From an uncultured Clostridia bacterium (GTDB taxonomy: Bacteria; Bacillota; Clostridia; TANB77; CAG-508), in contig CAKPDO010000039.1 of NCBI GenBank assembly GCA_934148985.1, positions 1 through 14,677 on the forward strand: a DNA stretch of 14,677 bases, in the 5' to 3' direction. Position 1 is the first letter of the stretch; each line of letters opens with the position of its first letter. The position numbers and the translations under genes were made by a program. The notes beneath the pieces are model-generated. The model ran no database searches and was not told where the DNA came from. It worked only from the letters and a program-made list of their open reading frames with translations. Positions 7,766 through 13,823 of this stretch are shown here, piece after piece.

Positions 7766-7954
7766 TTACTTATTGTTAGCATATTCCCAAGAGCGTTCCA
7801 TCATAGCGTTATTGGCTTCTACATGAGCATTAATTTCTTTTTCAAGTTTGATTAAGCTTTCCTTTGATGCCTTTTTTTCTTTAGGAATTTTAACAATTTG
7901 TACTTCTCCATTACTTTTTTGCATTTCGTTTTTGATAATCTTATCAATATTCAT
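7766..7954 (-). CDS. Small charged hypothetical protein, 62 residues
   Basis: I do not recognise a family. The protein is highly charged, with a lysine-rich middle (IPKEKKASKE, about 23-32) and a C-terminal half that reads as one amphipathic helix (SLIKLEKEINAHVEANNAMMERSWEYANNK). There is no cysteine, signal peptide or membrane segment, so it is probably cytoplasmic. Expression signals are strong: a promoter at 8016-8044, AGGAGG a few bases before the ATG, and a clean terminator at 7708-7742. The gene is therefore real despite its size. It is transcribed divergently from small RNA 2. Antitoxin-like or nucleic-acid-associated roles are conceivable but unsupported. Confidence 0.75.
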   Translation of the reverse strand: MNIDKIIKNEMQKSNGEVQIVKIPKEKKASKESLIKLEKEINAHVEANNAMMERSWEYANNK

Positions 7955-8015
7955 AATTACCTCCTAGTTAGTTAATAATAGACTATTGAAAATAAATAAT
8001 TTAATGGACAATCTA

Positions 8016-8044
8016 ATTATATAGCATCTTGGAAGAATTGACAA
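8016..8044 (-). promoter_or_regulatory. Promoter of the 62-residue gene
   Basis: Minus-strand TTGTCA (8044-8039), 17 nt, TATAAT (8021-8016). It is back-to-back with the small RNA 2 promoter. Confidence 0.7.
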
Positions 8045-8073
8045 GTATTAGAATTTTTTTATTCTGTTATTTT

Positions 8074-8103
8074 TTGACTTTTTGTATATAAATAGCTTAT
8101 AAT
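8074..8103 (+). promoter_or_regulatory. Promoter of small RNA 2
   Basis: TTGACT (8074-8079), 18 nt, TATAAT (8098-8103). As for small RNA 1, no open reading frame follows. Confidence 0.7.
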
Positions 8104-8109
8104 ATATGT

Positions 8110-8197
8110 AGGAAATGACAAATCCACAAACGTGGTTCTGCCGAATAGATATAAAAACTCACATCTAAATCGTCAATTTACAGATGTGAGTTTTTTT
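8110..8197 (+). ncRNA. Predicted small RNA 2, about 88 nt, related to small RNA 1 at its 5' end
   Basis: Promoter and terminator delimit a unit with no coding frame. The predicted RNA starts AGGAAAUGA exactly 7 nt after the -10 box, as in small RNA 1. It then has a hairpin CCAC/GTGG (about 8122-8133), then CUGCC, then a short A-rich linker and a 14-bp terminator stem unrelated in sequence to that of small RNA 1. The shared part is therefore 5' motif, hairpin, CUGCC. No small peptide gene converges on it; the next gene, gerMN, reads toward it from the other strand. Confidence 0.6.
8153..8197 (+). terminator. Terminator of small RNA 2, probably shared with the gerMN transcript
   Basis: AAAAACTCACATCT (8153-8166) pairs with AGATGTGAGTTTTT (8182-8195), followed by further T on the plus strand. 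On the minus strand the hairpin exits into TTTTTATA, so it can end transcription from both directions. Confidence 0.85.
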
Positions 8198-8220
8198 ATT
8201 TATGTAGTTGCTTATTAACC

Positions 8221-8239
8221 CAGTTCTTATACAGAACTG
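8221..8239 (-). other. Hairpin just downstream of gerMN
   Basis: CAGTTCT (8221-8227) pairs with AGAACTG (8233-8239) around a 5-nt loop, 15 bp after the gerMN stop codon. No T-run follows, so it is more likely a 3' stabilising hairpin than a terminator. Confidence 0.5.
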
Positions 8240-8254
8240 CTATGCTGATTTTGT

Positions 8255-8794
8255 TTATTTTATACCATACCCATCCTCAAAACCATCGCACAAATTACCA
8301 CAAACCAAAATTTTAATGCTTTTAACTTCATTTAACTGTTTTAAAGTATTTAAAATACAATTAATCATATTAAATTTTTGATTATCATCTTTAAAGCTCA
8401 AAAATTCCTCCGAAAAATCCAAAACAGCACAGCCATTATCTAATTTAGCATCTAAAATTTTCGTATTTTCTGGAAAAACATTAGACAATCCGTCACTTCC
8501 AGGACCAGCAAGTAAAAGTTCGACTAACTGTTTATAAGGATTTTTAAGCAAAAGAGCTGAGTCGATAAGCTTTCCTTCGCTTTTAATATTTCCGTTAGAA
8601 TCTACGAAAAATAAATTAACCGTAGTTTCTCTCATTTGTTTAGAGCTAATTTCTTCTTCAGGAGTATATTCAGAAAACGAATTATTTCCAGAAGTAGAAC
8701 TTTTAGCTCTAAAATTTTTAACTATAAAATAAAGAGATGTTAAAATAATTACCAAAACCAATATAAGTAAAAAAAACATTTTTTTATTTTTCAT
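8255..8794 (-). CDS. Membrane-anchored GerMN-domain protein (sporulation/germination type)
   Basis: Family knowledge: GerMN domains occur in GerM, a spore-envelope protein needed for sporulation and germination in B. subtilis, and in other envelope proteins. Seen: 179 residues with one membrane segment at about 6-26, a polar linker (about 27-55), then one GerMN domain (about 57-170) with the typical YKQLVELLLAGP, LSNVFPENTKILDAKLDNGCAVLDFSEEF region and a closing strand. B. subtilis GerM has two such domains; this has one, and there is no lipobox cysteine. An upstream TTG in frame (8815) is rejected because it precedes GAGGAGG (8813-8807), which is the ribosome binding site of the ATG at 8794. 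The spacing of 12 nt from GGAGG is rather long. It lies 67 nt after the Pro/Cys-rich gene and may be co-transcribed with it. Confidence 0.82.
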   Translation of the reverse strand: MKNKKMFFLLILVLVIILTSLYFIVKNFRAKSSTSGNNSFSEYTPEEEISSKQMRETTVNLFFVDSNGNIKSEGKLIDSALLLKNPYKQLVELLLAGPGSDGLSNVFPENTKILDAKLDNGCAVLDFSEEFLSFKDDNQKFNMINCILNTLKQLNEVKSIKILVCGNLCDGFEDGYGIK

Positions 8795-8861
8795 AATATA
8801 AAATATCCTCCTCAAAATTTTCTTTTGTAAATAATATTTTTACTTTGTCCATTTTAGAACT

Positions 8862-9134
8862 TTATTTCAAGATTTTATATAATTTAATGCAGTTCGTAAA
8901 TTTTTGAAAATTATTTAAAAAATATTCAACTTCGTTCAAAGATTTACATGTATTGTTTTTTAATGTTTTAAAATCAATTTTTTTCTTTTTCGGTTTTTTA
9001 GGACCAGGTTTTGGCGGAGGACACGGAGGCTTAGGATGAGGGCAAGGTGGTTTTGGAGGTGGTGGAGGAGGACATGGGGGTTTTAAACATCTATTATTTT
9101 CATTTTCACTATTTACAAAAAATAAATTATTCAT
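8862..9134 (-). CDS. Proline- and cysteine-rich small protein, 90 residues
   Basis: I do not recognise a family. Residues about 18-52 form a low-complexity segment built on PPCP units (about 19-22, 29-32 and 36-39) separated by proline and lysine and ending in a KKPKKKK run. A C-terminal segment of about 38 residues looks folded and carries two further cysteines (63 and 82). Six cysteines in total suggest disulfide or metal cross-linking. No signal peptide is evident. The longer open frame (to 9374) runs antisense into the methyltransferase gene; the ATG at 9134 is chosen because AAAGGAG lies just upstream. The repeat block is far richer in G and C than its surroundings. With gerMN behind it and a sigma-E-like promoter in front, a spore coat role is a reasonable guess, not shown. 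Confidence 0.7.
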   Translation of the reverse strand: MNNLFFVNSENENNRCLKPPCPPPPPPKPPCPHPKPPCPPPKPGPKKPKKKKIDFKTLKNNTCKSLNEVEYFLNNFQKFTNCIKLYKILK

Positions 9135-9162
9135 TGAAAAAACTCCTTTTTTAGTGTATAAT
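9134..9162 (+). promoter_or_regulatory. Promoter of the trmN6-rsmI operon
   Basis: TTGAAA (9134-9139), 17 nt, TATAAT (9157-9162). It overlaps the start region and promoter candidate of the divergent Pro/Cys-rich gene, so the two may compete. Confidence 0.65.
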
Positions 9163-9180
9163 TTTGTAATATATAATATG
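9153..9180 (-). promoter_or_regulatory. Sigma-E-like promoter candidate for the Pro/Cys-rich gene
   Basis: On the minus strand CATATT is followed after 14 nt by TATACACT (9160-9153). This is close to the B. subtilis mother-cell sigma-E pattern (ATATT, 14-15 nt, CATACANT), with one mismatch in the -10. The region is AT-rich, so chance is a real alternative. Confidence 0.35.
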
Positions 9181-9204
9181 AAAAAGAAAATTAATGGTGA
9201 GAAA

Positions 9205-9948
9205 ATGGAAATTAAACTAAAAGAAAATGAAAGAATTGATGATTTAGAATTTAAAAATTTAAAAATAATACAAAATAAAGATGGATTTTGTTTTGGAATA
9301 GATAGTGTATTATTAACAGATTTTGCCAAGAATATAAAGCAAAATTCTAAAGTTATAGATTTAGGAACTGGCACTGGAATTATTCCAATTCTTTTATATG
9401 GAAAAACAAAAAATACAACATTTGTTGGAATAGAAATTCAAAATGAAGTAGCTGAAATGGCTAGGAGAAGTGTGAAATTAAATTCTTTAGAAGAAAAAAT
9501 AGAAATATTAAATATAAATATTTTGGATTTAGATAAGAAATATGAAAGAGGAAGCTTTAATGTTGTAACGACAAACCCTCCATATAAAAAAATAAATACA
9601 GGAATTATAAATGATAATGATAAAAAAATAATTTCAAGACATGAGATAACAGCATCTTTAGAAGATTTTATAAGAACAGCTTCATTTTTATTAAAAGATT
9701 TAGGCGAGTTTTATATGGTGCACAGGCCAGATAGATTGGTTGATATTTTTAGTATAATGAGAAAAAACAAAATAGAACCTAAAAAAATAAAATTTGTTTA
9801 TCCAAATAAAAATAAAAAGACAAACTTGGTTTTGATAAAAGGTGTGAAAAACGGAAAACAGTTTTTAGAATTTGAAAATAATTTATATGTTTATAATGAT
9901 GATGGAAGTTATACTGATGAAATCTTGAAAATATATAATAAAATTTAA
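9205..9948 (+). CDS. trmN6: TrmN6-like SAM-dependent RNA adenine-N6 methyltransferase (YabB family)
   Basis: Family knowledge: TrmN6 in E. coli methylates the N6 of A37 in tRNA1(Val); Firmicute YabB proteins are the related COG4123 group, so the exact RNA target here is inferred. Seen in the 247 residues: a short N-terminal region with FCFGIDSVLLTDF (about 28-40), the SAM-binding motif DLGTGTG (52-58), an acidic loop after beta-2 (GIEIQ, 75-79) and the NPPY motif (124-127) typical of enzymes acting on exocyclic amines. Three in-frame starts exist (GTG 9154, ATG 9178, ATG 9205). The last is preferred because GGTGA lies 4 nt before it and the promoter would place the 5' end near 9169. rsmI follows after 16 nt in the same operon. 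Confidence 0.85.
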   Translation: MEIKLKENERIDDLEFKNLKIIQNKDGFCFGIDSVLLTDFAKNIKQNSKVIDLGTGTGIIPILLYGKTKNTTFVGIEIQNEVAEMARRSVKLNSLEEKIEILNINILDLDKKYERGSFNVVTTNPPYKKINTGIINDNDKKIISRHEITASLEDFIRTASFLLKDLGEFYMVHRPDRLVDIFSIMRKNKIEPKKIKFVYPNKNKKTNLVLIKGVKNGKQFLEFENNLYVYNDDGSYTDEILKIYNKI

Positions 9949-9964
9949 AGAAAGGATATGAAAA

Positions 9965-10789
9965 ATGAACGGAAAATTATATTTGGTTGCAACTCCAATT
10001 GGAAATTTAGAAGATATTACACTTAGGGCATTGAGAATTTTAAAAGAAGTGGATTATATTGCAGCAGAAGATACAAGAAATACCCTAAAATTATTAAATC
10101 ACTTTGAAATAAAAAAGCCTTTGATTAGTAATCACAGACATAATGAAGAAGAAAGAGAAGATGGTTTGATTGAAAAATTGAAAGAAGGAAAAAATATTGC
10201 CGTTGTTTCAGATGCAGGAACACCAGGCATTTCTGACCCAGGAGAGGTGATTGTAAAAAGAGCAATAGAGGAAAATATAGAGGTAATTCCTATACCTGGA
10301 GCATGTGCAGCAATAAATGCCTTGATTGCCTCTGGACTAGATACAAAGGAATTTGTTTTTCTAGGTTTTTTACCATTAAATAAAAAGTTAAGAAAAGAAA
10401 AATTGGAAGAAATAAAAAATGAAAATAAAACAATAATTATTTATGAAGCTCCACACAAAATAAAAGATTCGTTAAATGATTTAAAAGAAGTTATTGGAGA
10501 AAGAAAAGTTGTACTTGCAAGAGAATTGACTAAAATTCATGAAGAATTTATTAGAGGAAATATTACTGAAATCATAGAAAAAAGTGAAAATTTAAAAGGT
10601 GAAATGATTTTACTAATTGAGGGAAGTAATGAAATTAATTGTGAAAATATTTTAAATAATTTGAGTTTAGAAGAACATTATAATGTTTATGAAAAACAAG
10701 GACTAGACAAGAAAGAAATTATAAAAAAGATTGCTAAAGATAGGGGAGTAAACAAGAACGAGATTTATCAGTATTTTATAGAAAAATAA
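9965..10789 (+). CDS. rsmI: 16S rRNA (cytidine-1402-2'-O)-methyltransferase RsmI
   Basis: RsmI uses SAM to methylate the 2'-hydroxyl of C1402 in the decoding centre of 16S rRNA, together with RsmH acting on the base. The 274-residue protein has the full family pattern: LYLVATPIGNLEDITLRAL at the N-terminus, AAEDTRNTLKLLNHF, the SDAGTPGISDPGE signature (about 82-94), a PGACAAINALIASGL loop, and FLGFLPL followed by the C-terminal subdomain. Length is normal and no residue looks missing. AAAGGA lies 8 nt before the ATG. It is the second gene of the operon and ends directly at a strong terminator shared with the convergent abrB. In B. subtilis yazA sits between the yabB and rsmI homologues; it is absent here. 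Confidence 0.95.
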   Translation: MNGKLYLVATPIGNLEDITLRALRILKEVDYIAAEDTRNTLKLLNHFEIKKPLISNHRHNEEEREDGLIEKLKEGKNIAVVSDAGTPGISDPGEVIVKRAIEENIEVIPIPGACAAINALIASGLDTKEFVFLGFLPLNKKLRKEKLEEIKNENKTIIIYEAPHKIKDSLNDLKEVIGERKVVLARELTKIHEEFIRGNITEIIEKSENLKGEMILLIEGSNEINCENILNNLSLEEHYNVYEKQGLDKKEIIKKIAKDRGVNKNEIYQYFIEK

Positions 10790-10836
10790 AAAATAGAAAG
10801 CAAAATTTAATTATTTAATTTTGCTTTCTATTTTTT
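10788..10836 (+). terminator. Bidirectional terminator between rsmI and abrB
   Basis: A 20-bp perfect stem (10788-10807 with 10817-10836) closes a 9-nt loop. It is flanked by A- and T-runs so that either strand ends in a U-tract. It starts inside the rsmI stop codon and ends at the abrB stop codon. Confidence 0.9.
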
Positions 10837-11097
10837 TCATTTATCTTCAGTAGCATCTATTTCAGTTATTTTTGAAAGACATTTTTTGCAAATTAGCTTA
10901 TCTTTAAATGTAAGCAAATCTTTTGAGTTATTACAAAAAATGCATCCAGTTTCAAATTTTCTTAAAACAATAGATGTACCGTCTAAATATATTTCAATTT
11001 GGTCTTTTTCTTCTATATCTAGTTTATTTCTTATTTCTTTTGGAATAACAACTCTACCTAGTTCGTCTAATTTTCTTACGATACCTGTTGATTTCAT
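10837..11097 (-). CDS. abrB: AbrB/SpoVT-family transition-state regulator with CxxC pair
   Basis: Family knowledge: AbrB is a DNA-binding protein that represses post-exponential and sporulation genes during growth and is itself repressed by Spo0A. Seen: 86 residues. The swapped-hairpin DNA-binding domain (MKSTGIVRKLDELGRVVIPKEIRNKL, about 1-26, continuing to about 47) is nearly the B. subtilis AbrB sequence. The C-terminal part carries two cysteine pairs, CIFC (52-55) and CKKC (70-73), suggesting a small zinc knuckle. This resembles clostridial AbrB proteins rather than the B. subtilis C-terminus. The open frame extends upstream, but GGAGGAG precedes the ATG at 11097 and no ribosome binding site supports the longer form. 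Position opposite rsmI is as in B. subtilis. Residues cannot by themselves distinguish AbrB from a paralogue. Confidence 0.88.
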   Translation of the reverse strand: MKSTGIVRKLDELGRVVIPKEIRNKLDIEEKDQIEIYLDGTSIVLRKFETGCIFCNNSKDLLTFKDKLICKKCLSKITEIDATEDK

Positions 11098-11144
11098 TTT
11101 TGCTCCTCCTTTTATTATATATGTTGTTAATTTGAACTTGGTAT

Positions 11145-11173
11145 ATATTACCACAATTTTTTTAAATGGTCAA
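11145..11173 (-). promoter_or_regulatory. abrB promoter
   Basis: Minus-strand TTGACC (11173-11168), 17 nt, TAATAT (11150-11145). Predicted leader about 40 nt. Confidence 0.6.
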
Positions 11174-11242
11174 TAAAAATAGGGAATTTTTTCCAAAAAA
11201 GTAATAAAAAGACGAAAAAAAGCCTAAATGTAATATGATGTC

Positions 11243-11276
11243 AGATTTTGTCGAAAAGTTTTTCTTGACAAATTCT
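11243..11276. promoter_or_regulatory. Inverted repeat overlapping the -35 box of the 35-residue peptide gene
   Basis: AGATTTTGTC (11243-11252) and GACAAATTCT (11267-11276) are inverted copies matching at 9 of 10 positions with a 14-bp spacer. The right arm contains most of the TTGACA -35 box, which suits a repressor operator; the regulator is unknown. Confidence 0.4.
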
Positions 11277-11293
11277 GTAAAAAGGTGTAAGAT
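11265..11293 (+). promoter_or_regulatory. Promoter of the 35-residue peptide gene
   Basis: TTGACA (11265-11270), 17 nt, TAAGAT (11288-11293). The predicted leader contains three consecutive GTTA-like units (about 11299-11310). Confidence 0.65.
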
Positions 11294-11332
11294 TTAGTCA
11301 GTTAGTTAGTTTAAATCAAAGGAAAGTTTAGT

Positions 11333-11440
11333 ATGATTTTAAAATTATTAGTATTTATATCAATATTTATTTTAGTCAAAATTTTGGTAATAAAAATTTT
11401 ATCAATATTTGCACAAAAAGAAATAGATAAAGATGAATAA
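11333..11440 (+). CDS. 35-residue hydrophobic membrane peptide
   Basis: I do not recognise a family. The peptide starts MILKLLVFISIF, has one hydrophobic stretch to about residue 27 broken only by lysines at 4, 16 and 21, and ends in a charged tail, AQKEIDKDE. It would form one membrane helix. Evidence that it is a gene: a good promoter at 11265-11293, AAAGGA 9 nt before the ATG, and a clean stop. It is not similar in sequence to the 33-residue peptide at 7326-7427, and I found no convincing antisense RNA promoter nearby. It diverges from abrB, so transition-state control is conceivable. It could be a membrane-protein modulator, a toxin or a signal precursor. Confidence 0.55.
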   Translation: MILKLLVFISIFILVKILVIKILSIFAQKEIDKDE

Positions 11441-11553
11441 AATTATTATAAGTTATTAATCTTGTAGAGAAAGTAAAAATAATTATATCTATAAAGCCCC
11501 TTAAAATAAAATATACAACCTCTATTATATTTACCACCAATAAATATAAAAAA

Positions 11554-11580
11554 GTAATTGCAAACAAAACTTACAATTAC
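11554..11580 (-). terminator. Terminator of the murA-walJ transcript
   Basis: GTAATTG (11554-11560) pairs with CAATTAC (11574-11580) around a 13-nt loop. On the minus strand TTTTTT follows directly. It lies about 50 bp beyond the hydrolase stop codon. Confidence 0.65.
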
Positions 11581-11628
11581 AATCAATTTAAATTTTCTAA
11601 AATTTACTTTCTTTACAAAATATATAAA

Positions 11629-12418
11629 TTAAATATGTATTAATTTTCCCGGAAAATCGCGGCTTGCAACACCAAGGTTAAAATCATCTAATTTGGTATC
11701 TGATGAAATCAATTCATCAATAACAGTTTGGTAAGCAAGCTCGGGAAAATTACTTTCTTTACTTAAGTGACCAAGAATAGCATTTTTCAAACCTGATTTT
11801 ATAAGATAATTTATTGTTTGACCAGCAACTTGATTAGAAAGATGGCCGGTAGGGCCAGCAATTCTACTTTTTAACTTGAATGGATATTTTGTGTATTTTA
11901 ATACTTCTGGGTCGTAATTTGCTTCTAAAAGAATAAATTTACTTCCATCAATATGTTTTAAAATATCATTATTCATGTGACCAATATCTGTTGCTATACT
12001 AATTTTCTTGTTATCAGAAAATATATTAAATCCACATGGGTCTGCTGCATCATGAGGTATTGAAAATGGCAAAATATCAATATCACCAATTGAGAATTTT
12101 TCATTCATTTTTATACTTTTTTTGTTGTTGTCTAAAATTTTTTCGCTCTGTTTTGGCATAGCATCAAATGTTTTAGATGTTGCAAAAATGGGAATATTGT
12201 ATTTTTTAGATAAATTTCCAACACTTTGTATGTGGTCGATATGTTCATGTGTTACAATTACAGCATCTAGTTTAGATGCATCTGTATTTAAATTTCCGAA
12301 GTGCTTGCTCAATTTTTTTTAGACTTACACCTGCATCAATTAATATTTTAGAATTCTCTGTTTCTACGAATAAACAATTTCCACTACTTCCACTGTATAA
12401 ACTACAAAAGTTTAGCAT
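11629..12418 (-). CDS. WalJ/YycJ-type metallo-beta-lactamase-fold hydrolase, interrupted by a +1 frameshift
   Basis: Family knowledge: WalJ (YycJ) is an MBL-fold enzyme linked to cell wall metabolism and to coordination of division with replication; its substrate is unsettled. Seen: the true N-terminus is the ATG at 12418 (MLNFCSLYSGSSGNCLFVET, then ILIDAG), which an ORF call starting at 12312 misses. After EQAL the frame must move by one base at the CC of 12296-12297 to continue NLNTDASKLDAVIVTHEHIDH. With one base removed the gene is exactly 263 codons. Metal ligands are present (HEHIDH at about 57-62 and later histidines including ILGHLSKESN), as is the GPTGHLSNQ motif. murA lies 36 nt upstream, so it is the second gene of that operon. 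The ribosome binding site is weak (AGAAGAA). A sequencing error is the simplest explanation for the frameshift; see findings. Confidence 0.85.
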
Positions 12419-12454
12419 ATATATTCTTCTTTCTTTGTCGATTTGTTTTTTGTA

Positions 12455-13717
12455 TTATTTTTCTTCAACACGTTCTATTTTAGCTCCTAAGTTTTTAAAT
12501 TTTTGCTCTATATTTTCATAACCTCTATCTATATATTCTACATTATAAATATCTGTAGTTCCTTTAGCAATAATTCCGGCAACTATAAGTGCTGCACCAG
12601 CACGTAAATCCGAAGCATATACAGGAGCACCCGTTAATTCTTTTACACCTTCAAAAAAAGCTGTTTTGCCTTGAGCTGTGATTTTAGCTCCCATTTTATT
12701 CAATTCTTCTGTATATTGAAAGCGAGATTCCCAGATACTTTCATTAATTATGCTTGTTCCATCAGCAATTGATAAGATTACTCCCATTTGTGATTGCATA
12801 TCTGTAGGAAATCCTGGATATGGAAGTGTTTTTATTGTAGCTTTTGATGGCCTTTTGTTACAATATACACGCATTGAATCTCCATAATCTTCAACGGTTC
12901 CGCCAACTTCACAAATTTTTGCTGTAATTGCTTCTAAGTGCTTTGTAATACAATTTTTAAGTAAAATATCTCCTTTTGATGCAACGGCTGCAACCATAAA
13001 TGTTCCAGCTTCTATTTGGTCAGGAACGATAGAATAGGTTGAATTTCCTTTTAATTCTTTTACTCCTGTTACTTTTATTGTATCTGTTCCAGCACCTTTA
13101 ATATTTGCTCCCATAGTATTTAAAAAGTTTGCTACATCCACTATATGAGGTTCTTTAGCGGCATTATCTATTATAGTTATTCCATCTGCTAAAACGCTTG
13201 CAAGCATAACATTAATTGTTGCTCCAACAGATGTGATGTCCATATAAATTGAATTACCTTTTAATTTTTTTGCTTTAGCAACTATTTTTCCTTGACCTAT
13301 ATCAACTGTTGCACCTAATGCTTCAAATCCTTTTATGTGTTGGTCTATTGGCCTTGCACCTAGTTTACAGCCTCCAGGCATTCCAACAGTTGCTGAACCT
13401 TTTCTACTTAGCAAACTTCCTAGTAAATAGTAAGATGCCCTAAATTTGCTTGTTAAATCTAGTGGAGCCTCTGTTGTAGTTATATTTCTTGAATCTATTG
13501 TTATTTCATTTGTAGAATTCCATGTTATTTTTGCACCTAATGTTTCAAGAATTTCACAATATATTTTTACATCACTTATATTTGGTAAATTATTTATTGT
13601 ACATGTTCCATTTATTAATAGTGCGGCAGGCAAAATGGCAACGGCTGCATTTTTTGCACCGCTTATTGTAACTTCACCTTTTAAAGGAGTTCCACCAGTT
13701 ATTACTAATTTTTCCAA
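12455..13717 (-). CDS. murA: UDP-N-acetylglucosamine 1-carboxyvinyltransferase MurA
   Basis: MurA transfers enolpyruvate from phosphoenolpyruvate to UDP-GlcNAc, the first committed step of peptidoglycan precursor synthesis in the cytoplasm, and is the fosfomycin target. The 420-residue protein is full length. Conserved features are visible: ISGAKNAA with Lys22 and Asn23, the loop GMPGGCKLGARPIDQHIKGF with catalytic Cys117 (so fosfomycin-sensitive by this residue), PDQIEAGTFMVAA, PYPGFPTDMQSQ, and the C-terminal DLRAGAALIVAGI and YIDRGYENIEQKFKNLGA. The start is TTG at 13717, 7 nt after GGGGG; no ATG is better placed. Firmicutes often carry two copies (MurAA and MurAB); I cannot tell which this is. 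It leads an operon with the WalJ-type gene, and spoIIR lies upstream, a neighbourhood seen in Clostridia. Confidence 0.96.
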   Translation of the reverse strand: MEKLVITGGTPLKGEVTISGAKNAAVAILPAALLINGTCTINNLPNISDVKIYCEILETLGAKITWNSTNEITIDSRNITTTEAPLDLTSKFRASYYLLGSLLSRKGSATVGMPGGCKLGARPIDQHIKGFEALGATVDIGQGKIVAKAKKLKGNSIYMDITSVGATINVMLASVLADGITIIDNAAKEPHIVDVANFLNTMGANIKGAGTDTIKVTGVKELKGNSTYSIVPDQIEAGTFMVAAVASKGDILLKNCITKHLEAITAKICEVGGTVEDYGDSMRVYCNKRPSKATIKTLPYPGFPTDMQSQMGVILSIADGTSIINESIWESRFQYTEELNKMGAKITAQGKTAFFEGVKELTGAPVYASDLRAGAALIVAGIIAKGTTDIYNVEYIDRGYENIEQKFKNLGAKIERVEEK

Positions 13718-13764
13718 TTGTATACCCCCAAAATATTATTATTATTATTCTAATTTTCCTATGT

Positions 13765-13793
13765 AATATATCATAAAGTTTAAGTTTTTACAA
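13765..13793 (-). promoter_or_regulatory. murA promoter
   Basis: Minus-strand TTGTAA (13793-13788), 17 nt, TATATT (13770-13765). The leader includes a run of AAT triplets (about 13735-13748). Confidence 0.55.
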
Positions 13794-13823
13794 CCGTTTT
13801 TATAAATATTTTACTTGGAAAAA

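Noticed and set aside
7568..7782. Short frames on both strands across the 7708-7742 terminator
   Set aside because: They read through a strong terminator hairpin and have no start signals.
9135..9374. N-terminal extension of the Pro/Cys-rich frame
   Set aside because: It lies antisense over the methyltransferase gene, and AAAGGAG just before 9134 supports the shorter start.
11376..11567. 63-residue hydrophobic frame on the minus strand overlapping the 35-residue peptide gene
   Set aside because: It begins with TTG inside the murA-walJ terminator, has no ribosome binding site or promoter, and is antisense to a better supported small gene.
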